Counted from the first letter of the stretch, positions 51,959-61,914 are shown. The stretch: 64,000 nt of DNA from Mucilaginibacter sp. KACC 22773 (GCF_028736215.1 NZ_CP117883.1:5580001-5644000); one strand, 5' to 3'. Translations and numbers: made by a program. The notes: generated by a model not told the origin, from the sequence alone.

Positions 51959-52408
51959 ATGGAAAACATCACGTTCAATGTCGAGATCAATGCATCACCC
52001 CAAAAAGTTTGGGACGTACTTTTTACCGATGCCAATTACCCAACGTGGACCGCAGTTTTTTGCGAAGGCTCGCACGCCGTTACCGACTGGAAAGAGGGCA
52101 GCAAGGCTTTATTTTTAGACCATAAGAAATCGGGAATGATAGGAGTCATTGATAGGGCTATTCCAAATGAATTTATGGCGATTAAAGGCATTGGCGAAAT
52201 AATTAAGGGAATCGAGAATTACGATAGTAGCGGTGCCAAGATGTGCAGTGGCTCGTTAGAAGAATATACTCTCAAAAACACCAATGGCAAAACCTTGCTT
52301 ACAGTTCAACTTAGCGGCGGCAATTTCCCCAAAGATATGACCGCTTTTTTTAAGAACGTATGGCCAAAAGCACTGGATACTGTAAAAACGATAGCTGAAG
52401 GAGAATGA
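51959..52408 (+). CDS. SRPBCC (START/Bet v1-like) domain protein
   Basis: 149 aa from the ATG at 51959 (start MENITFNVEINASPQKVWDVL). A 19-codon extension upstream is not family-like and is not used. The SRPBCC fold binds hydrophobic ligands; the family includes AHSA1-like and polyketide cyclase-like proteins. The ligand cannot be inferred. It stands alone, ahead of a possible gene remnant on the opposite strand. Confidence 0.75.
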   Translation: MENITFNVEINASPQKVWDVLFTDANYPTWTAVFCEGSHAVTDWKEGSKALFLDHKKSGMIGVIDRAIPNEFMAIKGIGEIIKGIENYDSSGAKMCSGSLEEYTLKNTNGKTLLTVQLSGGNFPKDMTAFFKNVWPKALDTVKTIAEGE

Positions 52409-52485
52409 TATTGGCGCGGCGGGGAATAGATAAGGCGGCCTGTATTTTTTGATTCCCTGAGAAGCAATTTAAACGCTTTGAGACG

Positions 52486-52605
52486 TTACCGCTTTAACTG
52501 TTGCACCAAAGCCTTATAAGTATCGCCAATGGGGAGTTCTATTTTACCTATTTCCACGTCGTTAATTGATTCCGGATCGGCAGACGAGCAAAAACGAGCA
52601 GGAAG
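52486..52605 (-). pseudogene. Possible C-terminal gene remnant
   Basis: Within the 209-bp spacer 52409-52617 a minus-strand frame of 39 codons lies between an in-frame stop at 52606-52608 and TAA at 52486-52488. It has no ATG. The translation looks like protein (SINDVEIGKIELPIGDTY, then KALVQQLKR). I do not recognise it. It may be what is left of a deleted gene. Confidence 0.25.
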
Positions 52606-52617
52606 TTAAACCCTGGA

Positions 52618-54834
52618 TCATATCTGCCTGATATAAGTAAGCTTCATGATACCTCCCTGCTGTCGCTGCGGAATTCCGAATGGAGTTTTATAGTAATTAT
52701 TAACGCTGTTTATCACCAGGTAAATGAACGATAGCGGCCTGTACTCCCAGGAGAAGCGGGCATTTAACGATCCGTTACGGGCATCGGTATTGTATTGGTA
52801 GAAGGCCGAGAGCAACATTTTGGGATTTGCAGCTACCCGCAATTCGGGTGCCAGCAGGTGGGTAGTGGTTGATACCTGGTTTATACCCACATTTTTAAAA
52901 TCGTTGCGGGTATAGCTCATTACCAGCGATAGCTGGGGTACGGGAGCAGCACGTAACGATAAATAATAACTATTAAGCCTGCCATTATAGTAGCCGCCTG
53001 TACTCAGCCGGGTTTCGGCACTAAAGGGGGCTGCGGCATTGGTAATGCCATAAAACTCGTACCGGTTAAAGTGATAATTGGCCGCAGCTATGTCAACATT
53101 CCGCACCGGTTGAAAATTATCTGTCAGGTTCTCCCAGGAACTGGTGATACTAAAATCAAGGTGCGATTGATTGGTAAAAAACAATTGCAGCGGCATCACC
53201 ACCACACTGGCCTCCTGGAATTTGCCGCTTGATGCCTCATGGTAAATATCGGCAGTAAACTGCGGGCTGAAAAATTGTACATTTTTGGGGAACCATTTTT
53301 TATGCATAAAAATATACAGCGTGGGTTGTGTATTGATAAAATTGTCCCTGGCGGTAAAGCCGGTTTGTGCCTGGTAGCCTTTAGATACAGCCGTTTGAAA
53401 CCAATCGATAAAAAAATGAGTAGCCGAGTAGTTAAATTCGGCAAAGGCGGCCGGCCCCTTTTGCCCGCTTAGCGAGTTGCCCGAGTAAGATGCCATGCCC
53501 CTTATAAATAACGGCTGGCTTACCTGCCAAAAAGCATCCACCACCTCGACAGGGTTAACAGAAGCAGACTGATTTAGGCCGGCAAAATTTTGCCTCAATA
53601 CCTCCATGGCGCCCAGTTGCAAGCGCTGGCTAACACTTCTTTTGTACCTAAAAACGCCAAACAAAGCCCCGTTTTCTGTAGTATCTCCATTTTGTTTCAT
53701 GACCAGTATTCCGGCCGATTGTTTATTATCCTGATGGATAAACCTTAAGCCGCCATTGATGGTTAAAGGCGATCCATTATCGCTTAACCCTATCCTCCTG
53801 CTAAAAAACGGCTGAATAATACTGTTTTGACCTACAGAAAACAGGCTTGAATTTTCTAAAAAGAACTGCCGTTTTTCGGGAAAGAAAACGCTCGACCTGC
53901 TCAGGTTAACTACCTGCTTATCCACATCGGCCTGGGCAAAATCGGTATTGATGGTACCCTCAAGCAGGGTGTTGGAGTTAATGGCATACTTAATTTCGCC
54001 GCCAAACTCGGGTTTGTAACGCGGCTTGTTATTATCCGCACGACTGACATTTACCAAAGCATAAGGCTCAACCCGTAAATTGAAGTTGGCGTCAGGGGGT
54101 ACCATGTTGGTAAGGATACCGCCGTAAGCCAGCTGGGTTTCGCTAAAAGCCTGCGGCCAGGGCGACCAGCCATTGGTTTCGCCAATAAACCGGATGTTAC
54201 GGGCAAAATTAATGCTCCACTCTGTTGAGTTTTTTGGATACCGCAATGAGGTAAACGGAATAGCCACTTCGGTTGTCCATGAATGTTCCTGTATTTTGCT
54301 GGCGGCCTGCCATACCGCGTCCCATTTATAGTCGTAACTAAAATCGGCATAGTGCATAATATCCATTTGGGTGCCGTAGGGCGTTACACAAAATGTCATT
54401 ACCGGCATGCGCGGATCTTTAAAAGGATCAATCAGGATCTCAAAAAGCTCGTTATTGCTGTAACTGAAATCGCGGCGCAAATCCTGTACCTGGAGGCTTT
54501 TCTTCCCCGGCGGAAAATCGCAGCGGGCGCTGATGTAGATATTTTTGTCGTCATATAACAACCTTACTTCGGTATCGTAGGTAGCCTTATCTCCCTGCCG
54601 TGGGTAGGCCGTGGTAAAATGAGCAGCTACCGGCGCGTTATTCCATGCGGCCTCATCGGGGATACCATCTATATTTATTGGCCCGGTAACACGTGTGGCC
54701 TGCAAATGCGGGCGGCTTGCTACCGGCAGCGGGGCAAACGCTTCCTGTGCGTATAACTGTTGTAGCCCGGTTACCATAAATACCACCAATAAACATAAAC
54801 TCCTACTAAGTTTTGCAGCCTTAAAAATTTTCAT
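52618..54834 (-). CDS. DUF5916 outer-membrane protein with N-terminal CBM9-like domain
   Basis: A 738-aa protein with a signal peptide (cleavage after LYA, near residue 29). Residues about 45-220 form a family-9 carbohydrate-binding-like domain (INIDGIPDEAAWNNAPVA, VRLLYDDKNIYISARCDFPP, TEVAIPFTSLRYP). The rest is DUF5916, mostly beta strands (VSRADNNKPRYKPEFGGEIKYAI, VFFPEKRQFFLENSSLFSVG) ending like a barrel. It may bind surface glycans. It is divergent from the LytS/LytTR pair and could be one of their targets. Confidence 0.85.
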   Translation of the reverse strand: MKIFKAAKLSRSLCLLVVFMVTGLQQLYAQEAFAPLPVASRPHLQATRVTGPINIDGIPDEAAWNNAPVAAHFTTAYPRQGDKATYDTEVRLLYDDKNIYISARCDFPPGKKSLQVQDLRRDFSYSNNELFEILIDPFKDPRMPVMTFCVTPYGTQMDIMHYADFSYDYKWDAVWQAASKIQEHSWTTEVAIPFTSLRYPKNSTEWSINFARNIRFIGETNGWSPWPQAFSETQLAYGGILTNMVPPDANFNLRVEPYALVNVSRADNNKPRYKPEFGGEIKYAINSNTLLEGTINTDFAQADVDKQVVNLSRSSVFFPEKRQFFLENSSLFSVGQNSIIQPFFSRRIGLSDNGSPLTINGGLRFIHQDNKQSAGILVMKQNGDTTENGALFGVFRYKRSVSQRLQLGAMEVLRQNFAGLNQSASVNPVEVVDAFWQVSQPLFIRGMASYSGNSLSGQKGPAAFAEFNYSATHFFIDWFQTAVSKGYQAQTGFTARDNFINTQPTLYIFMHKKWFPKNVQFFSPQFTADIYHEASSGKFQEASVVVMPLQLFFTNQSHLDFSITSSWENLTDNFQPVRNVDIAAANYHFNRYEFYGITNAAAPFSAETRLSTGGYYNGRLNSYYLSLRAAPVPQLSLVMSYTRNDFKNVGINQVSTTTHLLAPELRVAANPKMLLSAFYQYNTDARNGSLNARFSWEYRPLSFIYLVINSVNNYYKTPFGIPQRQQGGIMKLTYIRQI

Positions 54835-55020
54835 ACCCCAAATAAATGGAGCTAAAAGCTTCTATTTTGTACTTTTAGATGTACTACCGCTTACGAGCCG
54901 CCGATGTGCCTTTCCCTGGCTTAAACCCGTTAAAGGTGGCAAACGTATAATTAACGGCGTAAAAAAGGGTATTTGTCGAAAAAACAGGTACAAATAGCTT
55001 AGAATGTTCAATTTTACAAC

Positions 55021-56070
55021 ATGCAAAAAAACAGGCAGATACCATACCGGGCTATAACACTGCACCTGCTGTTCTGGCTGGCGTATATCCTGTACCAATG
55101 TATAAACAACGGCTGGCAGGATAAGGATGTATTTGCATTTAAACTCGATCCTGAGCTATCAACAGAGGTACCTATTGGTATGCTCATCTCCTACTTAAAC
55201 TTGTATATGCTGATGCCGTTGTTCTACTATCCTCAAAAGTACTTCGGCTATGTAGCAGGCTTGTTATTATTATTACTGCTGGGCGGCCTTTTACAGCGCT
55301 TTTTTGCTTATGCGATATGGGTACCCTGGGATAAGATGCATGATCCGGGGATGTACCGGATGGAAAAAATAATCTTCTGGATCCCGGTGCGGATATTTAA
55401 AAACGCGGCTAATATTATCCCCATAACCGCAATAACCATGCTTATTAAGCTAATGCGCAATGCTTTTAAACATGAAAAAAACATGCGAGAAATGGAGAAG
55501 GAAAAATTTAATGCCGAAATGGGGCTGCTAAAAGCTCAAATAAACCCGCATTTCTTTTTTAATACCTTAAACACCTTGTATGCGCTTACACTAAAGGGCA
55601 GCGAACAGGCATCAAAAGTGGTGCTTCGCCTGTCGGATTTGATGCATTATATGTTGTATGAAGCAAGCGAAAACAGGGTATTGCTACAGGACGAGATTAA
55701 ACACCTAGAAAGCTATATTGGCATTGAGCAAATGCGCTTTGCCGACAGGCTTGAATTATCGTTCCAATACTCCGGCGATATTACCGGCAAAATGATAGCC
55801 CCGCTTTTGTTACTTCCTTTTGTTGAAAATGCATTTAAACACAGCCTTGCCGAAAGCGACGGGTGGATAACCATTAACATTAAAGTTACCGGGAACCGGT
55901 TGTTTTTAAAGGTAGAAAACAGTTATCAACCATTACCCAAGCCAGCTAATTATGGCCTTGGGCTTAAAAATGTTAAACGGCGGCTGGAACTAACTTACCC
56001 GGACCATTATGAACTTGTACTGAACCAAAACAATGGCATTTTTGAGGCCGACCTGAAACTTGACCTATGA
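55021..56070 (+). CDS. LytS/YehU-type sensor histidine kinase
   Basis: A 349-aa membrane kinase. Four hydrophobic segments (about 12-29, 50-70, 77-100, 117-143) are followed by a short coiled coil and the His_kinase domain: phospho-acceptor His177 in INPHFFFN, then LPFVENAFKHS (N box) and NYGLGLKNVKRRLEL (G box). There is no separate sensor domain, so it senses through its membrane segments. Its stop overlaps the start of the response regulator gene by 4 nt (ATGA). Confidence 0.92.
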   Translation: MQKNRQIPYRAITLHLLFWLAYILYQCINNGWQDKDVFAFKLDPELSTEVPIGMLISYLNLYMLMPLFYYPQKYFGYVAGLLLLLLLGGLLQRFFAYAIWVPWDKMHDPGMYRMEKIIFWIPVRIFKNAANIIPITAITMLIKLMRNAFKHEKNMREMEKEKFNAEMGLLKAQINPHFFFNTLNTLYALTLKGSEQASKVVLRLSDLMHYMLYEASENRVLLQDEIKHLESYIGIEQMRFADRLELSFQYSGDITGKMIAPLLLLPFVENAFKHSLAESDGWITINIKVTGNRLFLKVENSYQPLPKPANYGLGLKNVKRRLELTYPDHYELVLNQNNGIFEADLKLDL

Positions 56071-56786
56071 AACCTATAAACTGCATCATAGCCGACGACG
56101 AGGAGCTTGCCCGCGAAATTATGCAAAACCATGTAAGCAAGCTCCAAAACTTAAACCCGGTTGCTATTTGTGCCAACGGCATGGAGGTTTACAACGCACT
56201 TAAAGCAAACAACGTGGACCTGGTGTTTTTAGATATCCAGATGCCTCAATTAACCGGGATAGAGTTATTGCGTACCCTAAAAAATCCGCCGCCGGTTATC
56301 ATGACAACAGCTTACCGCGAGTTTGCGCTGGAAGGTTACGAACTTAATGTGATTGATTACCTGCTGAAACCCGTATCATTTGAGCGCTTTTTAAAAGCTG
56401 TTGATAAATTCATCAACGCCAAAGCGCCCGAAGTTATAAGCCTACCCGCACCCCTTCAGTCATCAAAGCCCGATCAGCATGCTTTTATTTATGTAAAGGC
56501 TGATAAAAAAATGGTGCGGTTGCTGCTCAAAGATATCCTGTACATTGAAGGCCTGAAAGATTATGTAAAAATACATACTACAGATAAACCCGTTATCACC
56601 TACCAAACCCTTAGCTACCTGGAAGAAAAACTTTCTGCCAATTATTTCATCCGCGTGCATCGTTCTTACATAATTTCCATCAACCATATTAATGCCTACA
56701 CCGGCAGCCATATTGAAATTGGCCGCCAAAGTATTCCAATCGGTAGTTCATATGCCAAAGAGGTGTTGGGCAAACTGGAGGGTTAA
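56067..56786 (+). CDS. LytTR-family response regulator
   Basis: A 239-aa regulator. Receiver domain (1-120): acidic pair Asp10/Asp11 and phospho-acceptor Asp56 in LVFLDIQMP, Thr in MTTAYREFA. The LytTR DNA-binding domain (about 140-235) has ILYIEGLKDYVKIHT and FIRVHRSYIISINHI. Such domains bind 9-bp direct repeats spaced about 21 bp. Candidates of exactly this geometry lie at 62168-62220. The histidine kinase gene overlaps it upstream. Confidence 0.93.
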   Translation: MKPINCIIADDEELAREIMQNHVSKLQNLNPVAICANGMEVYNALKANNVDLVFLDIQMPQLTGIELLRTLKNPPPVIMTTAYREFALEGYELNVIDYLLKPVSFERFLKAVDKFINAKAPEVISLPAPLQSSKPDQHAFIYVKADKKMVRLLLKDILYIEGLKDYVKIHTTDKPVITYQTLSYLEEKLSANYFIRVHRSYIISINHINAYTGSHIEIGRQSIPIGSSYAKEVLGKLEG

Positions 56787-56799
56787 ACGCCTCCCTAAA

Positions 56800-58023
56800 T
56801 TAAAAACCGGCCAGGCAATCAACCAACGCGTCAAGTTCATCAACGGTATTATAATAATGCGGCGATACCCTGATAGCCCACTCTACCTGTTTTTGGTCAA
56901 AATCGATAACTGCAAATTCACGATAGGATGATACCACATTGATATTGTGCTGTAAAGACTGTTTCACAAGGTACTCAGCCGATGAGTTTGCAACCGTAAA
57001 GGTAACAGACGAACTCAATTCGGGCCCCTGATCCAACACCCTGACATTTGGTATTGATGCTAAACGGCTGCGCAAATAGGCAGATAGCTGTTTAACCTGC
57101 TGCCAGATCCGGTCTTCGCCAATGGCCAGGCAGTACCTGATAGCTTCGGCGCTGCCAACTACCGTAGCATAGGCAAACTCCCAGTCTTCAAAACGTTTGG
57201 CATCGGGCTGTTGCACGTATTGGTCTTTTTCTGTCCACCGCGCGCCGCGCATATCAATAAACAAAGGTTCAAGTTTGGCCTGCAAAACTTTATCGGAGAT
57301 ATACAAAAAGCCCGAACCACGCGGCCCCCTTAAAAACTTACGGTTAGTTGCCGATAAAAAATCGCATTGCAGCTGCTGTACATCCAGCTTCATTTGCCCT
57401 GCCGATTGGCAGGCATCTAAAATATACCATGTTTTATCACCGCTTTCCTGGCTATATTTGGCGTAGATAGCTGCAATCTGGTTAACTGGCTGTACCATGC
57501 CCGAATTGGTAGGGATATGGGTTATAGCCAGCAAACGGGGCTTAAGCTCATATAATTTAGCTTCCAGGTCGTCAAGGTCGACACCGCCTGTGGCGACATT
57601 TTTTATGTGGACAATATCAACTCCAAACCTTTTTTTGAGCGATAGAAAATGGAGTTGGTTTGAGATGTAGTCGTCGCAATCGGTTAAAATAATATCTCCC
57701 GCTACAAATGGAATGGCAGATAAAGCCCTGATGTACGAGTCGGTAGCACTTGCCGTAAAAGCGATATTACCGGGTTTACTGTTGATAAGCTGGGCGGCCA
57801 GCACATAAAATTCGGCAATGGCACCGGCCTTTGCGGCAGCGGCCTCATATCCGCCTATCTCTGCTTCCAGCTTAATATGGCCGGTAATGGCATCGGTAAC
57901 TACATTGGGCATCAATGCCGCCCCGGCGTTGTTTAAATGGTTAACATAGGTACAGCCGGAGGTATCGTTTCTGAACTGCTCAATTTCGGCCTTGGTGAAT
58001 ATGCTGTTGGCTAATAGTTTCAT
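56800..58023 (-). CDS. Class V PLP-dependent aminotransferase
   Basis: A 407-aa enzyme of the cysteine desulfurase-like fold. PLP residues: Asp203 and Gln206 in ILDACQSAGQ, and the Schiff-base Lys229 in SATNRKFLRGPRG. The N-terminal HLNNAGAALMP and the AITHIPTNSGMVQPV loop are typical of the branch that includes EgtE-like and isopenicillin epimerase-like proteins. No Cys-desulfurase active-site loop is seen, so a desulfurase role is unlikely. It is divergent from an Lrp/AsnC regulator, which may control it. Confidence 0.8.
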   Translation of the reverse strand: MKLLANSIFTKAEIEQFRNDTSGCTYVNHLNNAGAALMPNVVTDAITGHIKLEAEIGGYEAAAAKAGAIAEFYVLAAQLINSKPGNIAFTASATDSYIRALSAIPFVAGDIILTDCDDYISNQLHFLSLKKRFGVDIVHIKNVATGGVDLDDLEAKLYELKPRLLAITHIPTNSGMVQPVNQIAAIYAKYSQESGDKTWYILDACQSAGQMKLDVQQLQCDFLSATNRKFLRGPRGSGFLYISDKVLQAKLEPLFIDMRGARWTEKDQYVQQPDAKRFEDWEFAYATVVGSAEAIRYCLAIGEDRIWQQVKQLSAYLRSRLASIPNVRVLDQGPELSSSVTFTVANSSAEYLVKQSLQHNINVVSSYREFAVIDFDQKQVEWAIRVSPHYYNTVDELDALVDCLAGF

Positions 58024-58149
58024 AAATATTTACCTGTTTGTTTACTGTGGATGATAATTCAAAACTACCAACAAGCCCTTGCATAAAAATCGCTTATTGG
58101 CCGGCATTGCGCATGTTTTATTTAATTTAGCCCTTAAAACGGGTAAATT

Positions 58150-58611
58150 ATGTACATGCTTGACGACTACGATAAAAAGCTTCTGCGTTTATTACAAAAA
58201 GACAACCGCCTTACCGCCCAGGCCCTGGCCCAAATGGTAAACCTTAGCGCATCGGCTGTACAAAGGCGACTGGCCAAACTCCGTGATGAAAAAATTATTG
58301 AGGCCGATGTAGCTATCATCTCGCCCGCGGCGGCTGGTGTTGGGCTAACCTGCATAGTAGATATCTGTATGCAGGAAGATGGCTCGCGCACCATCGAAAG
58401 GTTTAAGGCCGAAATTGAAAATTGCCCCGAAGTATCGCAGTGTTACTACGTAACCGGCACCTATGACCTGGTGCTTATTGTTAACACCAGGGATATGAAA
58501 CACTACGAACAATTCAGCAAAAAATATTTTATGGATTGCCCCGATGTGCAGCGCTTTTATACCCACGTAGTAATGGATAGATTAAAAATGAGCTACGGGG
58601 TTTATATATAG
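58150..58611 (+). CDS. Lrp/AsnC family transcriptional regulator
   Basis: A 153-aa regulator with an N-terminal winged helix-turn-helix (about 5-60, LLRLLQKDNRLTAQALAQMVNLSASAVQRRL) and a RAM ligand-binding domain (about 70-150, with YYVTGTYDLVLIVNTRD). These proteins respond to amino acids and often regulate the adjacent divergent gene, here the class V aminotransferase; the 126-bp intergenic region would hold its operator. Confidence 0.93.
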   Translation: MYMLDDYDKKLLRLLQKDNRLTAQALAQMVNLSASAVQRRLAKLRDEKIIEADVAIISPAAAGVGLTCIVDICMQEDGSRTIERFKAEIENCPEVSQCYYVTGTYDLVLIVNTRDMKHYEQFSKKYFMDCPDVQRFYTHVVMDRLKMSYGVYI

Positions 58612-58650
58612 GCCCCTACTGCAAGGTGATAGCTATTACGGATAAGTGAG

Positions 58651-60423
58651 CTATTTACCAGGCAGGCTTGCCCTTATTTTTTTCACTTCAGATGCGGTAA
58701 CCAGGCTGCTGTTGTTGCCAAAATTGCTCCTGATATAGGTTAGCACACTTGCTATTTCGGCATCGCTCAAAAAATCATGCTTTGGCATTACGCTATTGTA
58801 GGGCTTGCCGTTAACGGTAACCGGCCCCTCCAGGCCGTTTAATAAAACCCTTATAGCAAGTTCCTTTTCCATGTATTTGCCGCCTGTTACCCACTCCGAT
58901 CCGGCCAGCGGGGGGAAAAGGTTACCATCTCCCTTGCCATTTTTTTGATGACAGTTGGCACAATGCGTGGTGTAAATTTTTGCGCCGCCTTTAAGCATCC
59001 CGGTAGCAAAATTATTGCGTGCCTGATCGGGTATTTTAAAGTTGGGCAGCTTTTTACGCAGTTCCATTTTGGCCAGCATGGTGCTGGTAAATTTAGTTTT
59101 ATCGCCCTGATAAAAAATGCGCCATACCCTTCCTAATTCAGTATCGCTCACGTACAATGAGCCATCGGGCCCTGTGGATAAACCCATGGGGCGGCAAAGC
59201 GCATCGCTTACGCTTACCACGGTGTTACGGCCCGCAAAACCATCGGCAAATATCTCCCACTTACCCGTCGGCACGCCATTTTTAAACGGTACAAAAGCCA
59301 CAAAAAAGCCGGCCTGCGGATACGGCGAGCGGTTGGTTGAACCATGAAAAGCCACAAAAGCCCCATTCTTATACCTGGCCGGGAACTGGTTGCCGGTATA
59401 AAACAACAAATCGTTGGGTGCCCAATGCGCCTGGAAGGCAATCAATGGCTGGGCATATTTTGCGCCGTCGCCCGCCTTTATGCCATCGCCGCCATACTCG
59501 GGGTTTAACAGTTTTTTATGTTTAATGGGGTCGTAATAGTAGTAAGGCCAGCCAACGTCTGTACCTTGTTTTATTTTTAAAAATTCCTCTGCAGGCGCTA
59601 CGGCGCTTTGCCAGGCGCTGAATTTTTTGGGGAACAACAACCGCAGGTCGTCGCGGCCGTGGGCTACAACATACAGGCAATTATCCGCCGTGTTCCAATC
59701 CATGGCTACCACGCTGCGTAAGCCAGTAGCATAGCGGATGCCATCTTTTTGCTGCTGGTTGGGTTTGGCTTCATCAAACTGCCATATGCCGCCGTACTCC
59801 TGCAACAAGGGGCAGCCTTTTATCCCCGGCGAACCGGGAACCCGGTTTTGCTCCTGGCATGCGTTGGATGGCGCGCCAAAGGCCACGTACATATGCCCGG
59901 CATCATCAAAAGCCAGGGGCTTGGCGTCGTGCTCGTGCTCGCCGTGGGCATCATGTAATATTAATTCCAGCGGACCATCGGGCACCAGCGTATTGGGGTT
60001 TAATTTGGTGCGGTAAACGTTTACCTCCGAACTGAAATACAGGTAGCCCTTATGCACCCGCATACTGGTACCATAAGGCCCTTTATCATCATAGTTGCCA
60101 AATTTTTTTATCGTATCTACCTTGCCGTCATGATCGGTATCCCGTGCCGCAATATTGCCGCCGATAGAATCGGGAAACCTGAGTTTTACATAAATATCGC
60201 CATTGGTATTTACGGCCAGGTGGCGTGCCCTGCCGGCCAGGCTGTCGATAGCGATGACCGCTTTGAAATTACCTGGCAGGTACAACCCGCCGTTGTTTTT
60301 ATCGGCAGTCAGCGTTTTATCAGAATGTTTGTTTAAAACAAAAGCGAGTGTTATTGCCGCAATTGCCGTGGCCAAAAGCACCGTAATCGTTTTTCTTGCT
60401 CCTAAAAAAATATTTTTCTTCAT
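58651..60423 (-). CDS. PQQ-dependent sugar-dehydrogenase-like protein fused to cytochrome c
   Basis: A 590-aa exported protein. After a membrane/signal segment (about 10-30) comes a beta-propeller of the glucose/sorbosone dehydrogenase type (about 45-450) with DTDHDGKVD, GLRSVVAMDWN, VGWPYYYYD and RPMGLSTGPDGSLYVSD. Then a c-type cytochrome: heme motif CANCH near 489 and distal Met in NSVMPKH. It probably oxidises a sugar in the periplasm and passes electrons to its own heme. The substrate is unknown. It is transcribed alone. Confidence 0.85.
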   Translation of the reverse strand: MKKNIFLGARKTITVLLATAIAAITLAFVLNKHSDKTLTADKNNGGLYLPGNFKAVIAIDSLAGRARHLAVNTNGDIYVKLRFPDSIGGNIAARDTDHDGKVDTIKKFGNYDDKGPYGTSMRVHKGYLYFSSEVNVYRTKLNPNTLVPDGPLELILHDAHGEHEHDAKPLAFDDAGHMYVAFGAPSNACQEQNRVPGSPGIKGCPLLQEYGGIWQFDEAKPNQQQKDGIRYATGLRSVVAMDWNTADNCLYVVAHGRDDLRLLFPKKFSAWQSAVAPAEEFLKIKQGTDVGWPYYYYDPIKHKKLLNPEYGGDGIKAGDGAKYAQPLIAFQAHWAPNDLLFYTGNQFPARYKNGAFVAFHGSTNRSPYPQAGFFVAFVPFKNGVPTGKWEIFADGFAGRNTVVSVSDALCRPMGLSTGPDGSLYVSDTELGRVWRIFYQGDKTKFTSTMLAKMELRKKLPNFKIPDQARNNFATGMLKGGAKIYTTHCANCHQKNGKGDGNLFPPLAGSEWVTGGKYMEKELAIRVLLNGLEGPVTVNGKPYNSVMPKHDFLSDAEIASVLTYIRSNFGNNSSLVTASEVKKIRASLPGK

Positions 60424-60609
60424 CCGGGAATTATATGCCGACTATGGATCGGCAGCAGGTATTTGCCGGTAGTAAAAGGAATTTGAAGGGGAAATGTTTA
60501 AATAAAATTCAAGATGCATTCAAAACGAAGTTTTGGCCACCTATACAAAATTACTACGGCAGTATTTAATAAAAACCCTATCTTATCATCCTCAATTTTA
60601 TTAACTGCA

Positions 60610-61914
60610 ATGCCCAACTCAGAAAAAAAATTAGGCTTATGGACAAGCACCTCCCTGGTGGCGGGCAATATGATAGGTGCAGGTGTTTTTTTACTACCCG
60701 CCGCTATGGCCAGCTTCGGAAGTATTGGTTTGTTGGGTTGGATATTTTCGGCAGTGGGCTCGTTTTTCCTGGCAAAGGTTTTCAGTAACATGAGTAAGCT
60801 ATTGCCACATGCTACGGGTGGCCCCTATGCCTTTACACGTTATGGATTGGGCGATTTTGCAGGCTTCCTGGTGGCCTGGGGTTATTTCTTATCTACCTCA
60901 TGCGCCTGCGCAGCCATTACCAAATCGCTGGTGAGCGCCTTAAGTACATTTTTCCCGGCACTGGCAAGCGGCCTTCCAGCAATAGCCACCGGCCTGTGCG
61001 CTATATGGCTGCTTACTTATATCAACACACGCGGAGTTGTAACCAGCGGCAAATGGCAGCTGGTTACAACTATACTTAAAATTTTACCACTGGTGCTTGT
61101 GGCATTTGGCGGCCTGTTTTTTTTACAGGCCAAAAACTTTAGCCCGTTTAATAGCAGCGGTACAAGTACCTATAGTGCAATAAGCACTACCGCAGCCATG
61201 ACCCTATTTTCTTTTATCGGAATTGAATGCGCCACTATACCCGCCGGGAGTGTAGAAAATCCACAAAAAACGGTGCCGCGTGCAACATTACTGGGCCTGC
61301 TAATTGCTACATTGGTGTATATTTTAGGTAGTATAAGCGTAATGGGCCTTATACCCGCTGCCGAGCTGGCAAAATCGCAAACGCCTTACGCCGATGCCGC
61401 TGCTATAATTTATGGCAATAACATTCGCTACTGGGTAAGCGCCGGTGTTGCCATTGCCGCTTTTGGTGCGCTTAACGGCTGGACACTAATGCAGGGGCAA
61501 ATGCCCTTTGCCGTTGCCAGGGATAAATTGTTCCCCGCCATATTTAGCAAGCAAAATAAAAAAGGCGTGCCTTACATGGGAATCCTGCTTAGCAGTACAC
61601 TGGTTTCTGTTTTTATGAGTATGAATTACTCCAAAGGATTTGTTGAACAATTCCGGTTTTTACTGATGCTTTCGTTGCTGTCGATGCTTATTCCTTACCT
61701 GTTATCGGCTGCGTCCTATCTTATTATCAAGGTAAAAAACAAGCAGGCAAATGGCTGGCTTGGGGCGGTGTTTTTGGCTATAGTAGCATTTGGTTATGCG
61801 CTGTGGAATATTGTAGGCACGGGCAAAGATGCCGTGTATTACGGTTTTGTTTTGCTGATGATGAGCGTACCTTTTTACGTTTGGGTAGCCTACCAAAAAA
61901 ACAAGGAGCAGTAG
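60610..61914 (+). CDS. APC-family amino acid permease (AdiC-like)
   Basis: 434 aa from the ATG at 60610 (MPNSEKKLGLW). A 32-codon upstream extension is possible but not typical. Twelve membrane segments; the first helix carries GNMIGAGVFLLP, the APC unwound substrate loop, and FSFIGIECATIPAGSVENP the helix-6 motif. The closest characterised relatives I recall are basic amino acid and polyamine antiporters such as AdiC. The substrate is not decided by the sequence. No decarboxylase gene is adjacent. Confidence 0.85.
   Translation: MPNSEKKLGLWTSTSLVAGNMIGAGVFLLPAAMASFGSIGLLGWIFSAVGSFFLAKVFSNMSKLLPHATGGPYAFTRYGLGDFAGFLVAWGYFLSTSCACAAITKSLVSALSTFFPALASGLPAIATGLCAIWLLTYINTRGVVTSGKWQLVTTILKILPLVLVAFGGLFFLQAKNFSPFNSSGTSTYSAISTTAAMTLFSFIGIECATIPAGSVENPQKTVPRATLLGLLIATLVYILGSISVMGLIPAAELAKSQTPYADAAAIIYGNNIRYWVSAGVAIAAFGALNGWTLMQGQMPFAVARDKLFPAIFSKQNKKGVPYMGILLSSTLVSVFMSMNYSKGFVEQFRFLLMLSLLSMLIPYLLSAASYLIIKVKNKQANGWLGAVFLAIVAFGYALWNIVGTGKDAVYYGFVLLMMSVPFYVWVAYQKNKEQ

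Noticed and set aside
60514-60609. N-terminal extension of the APC permease
   Set aside because: The 32 extra residues are not hydrophobic or conserved; the family-like start is MPNSEKK at 60610.
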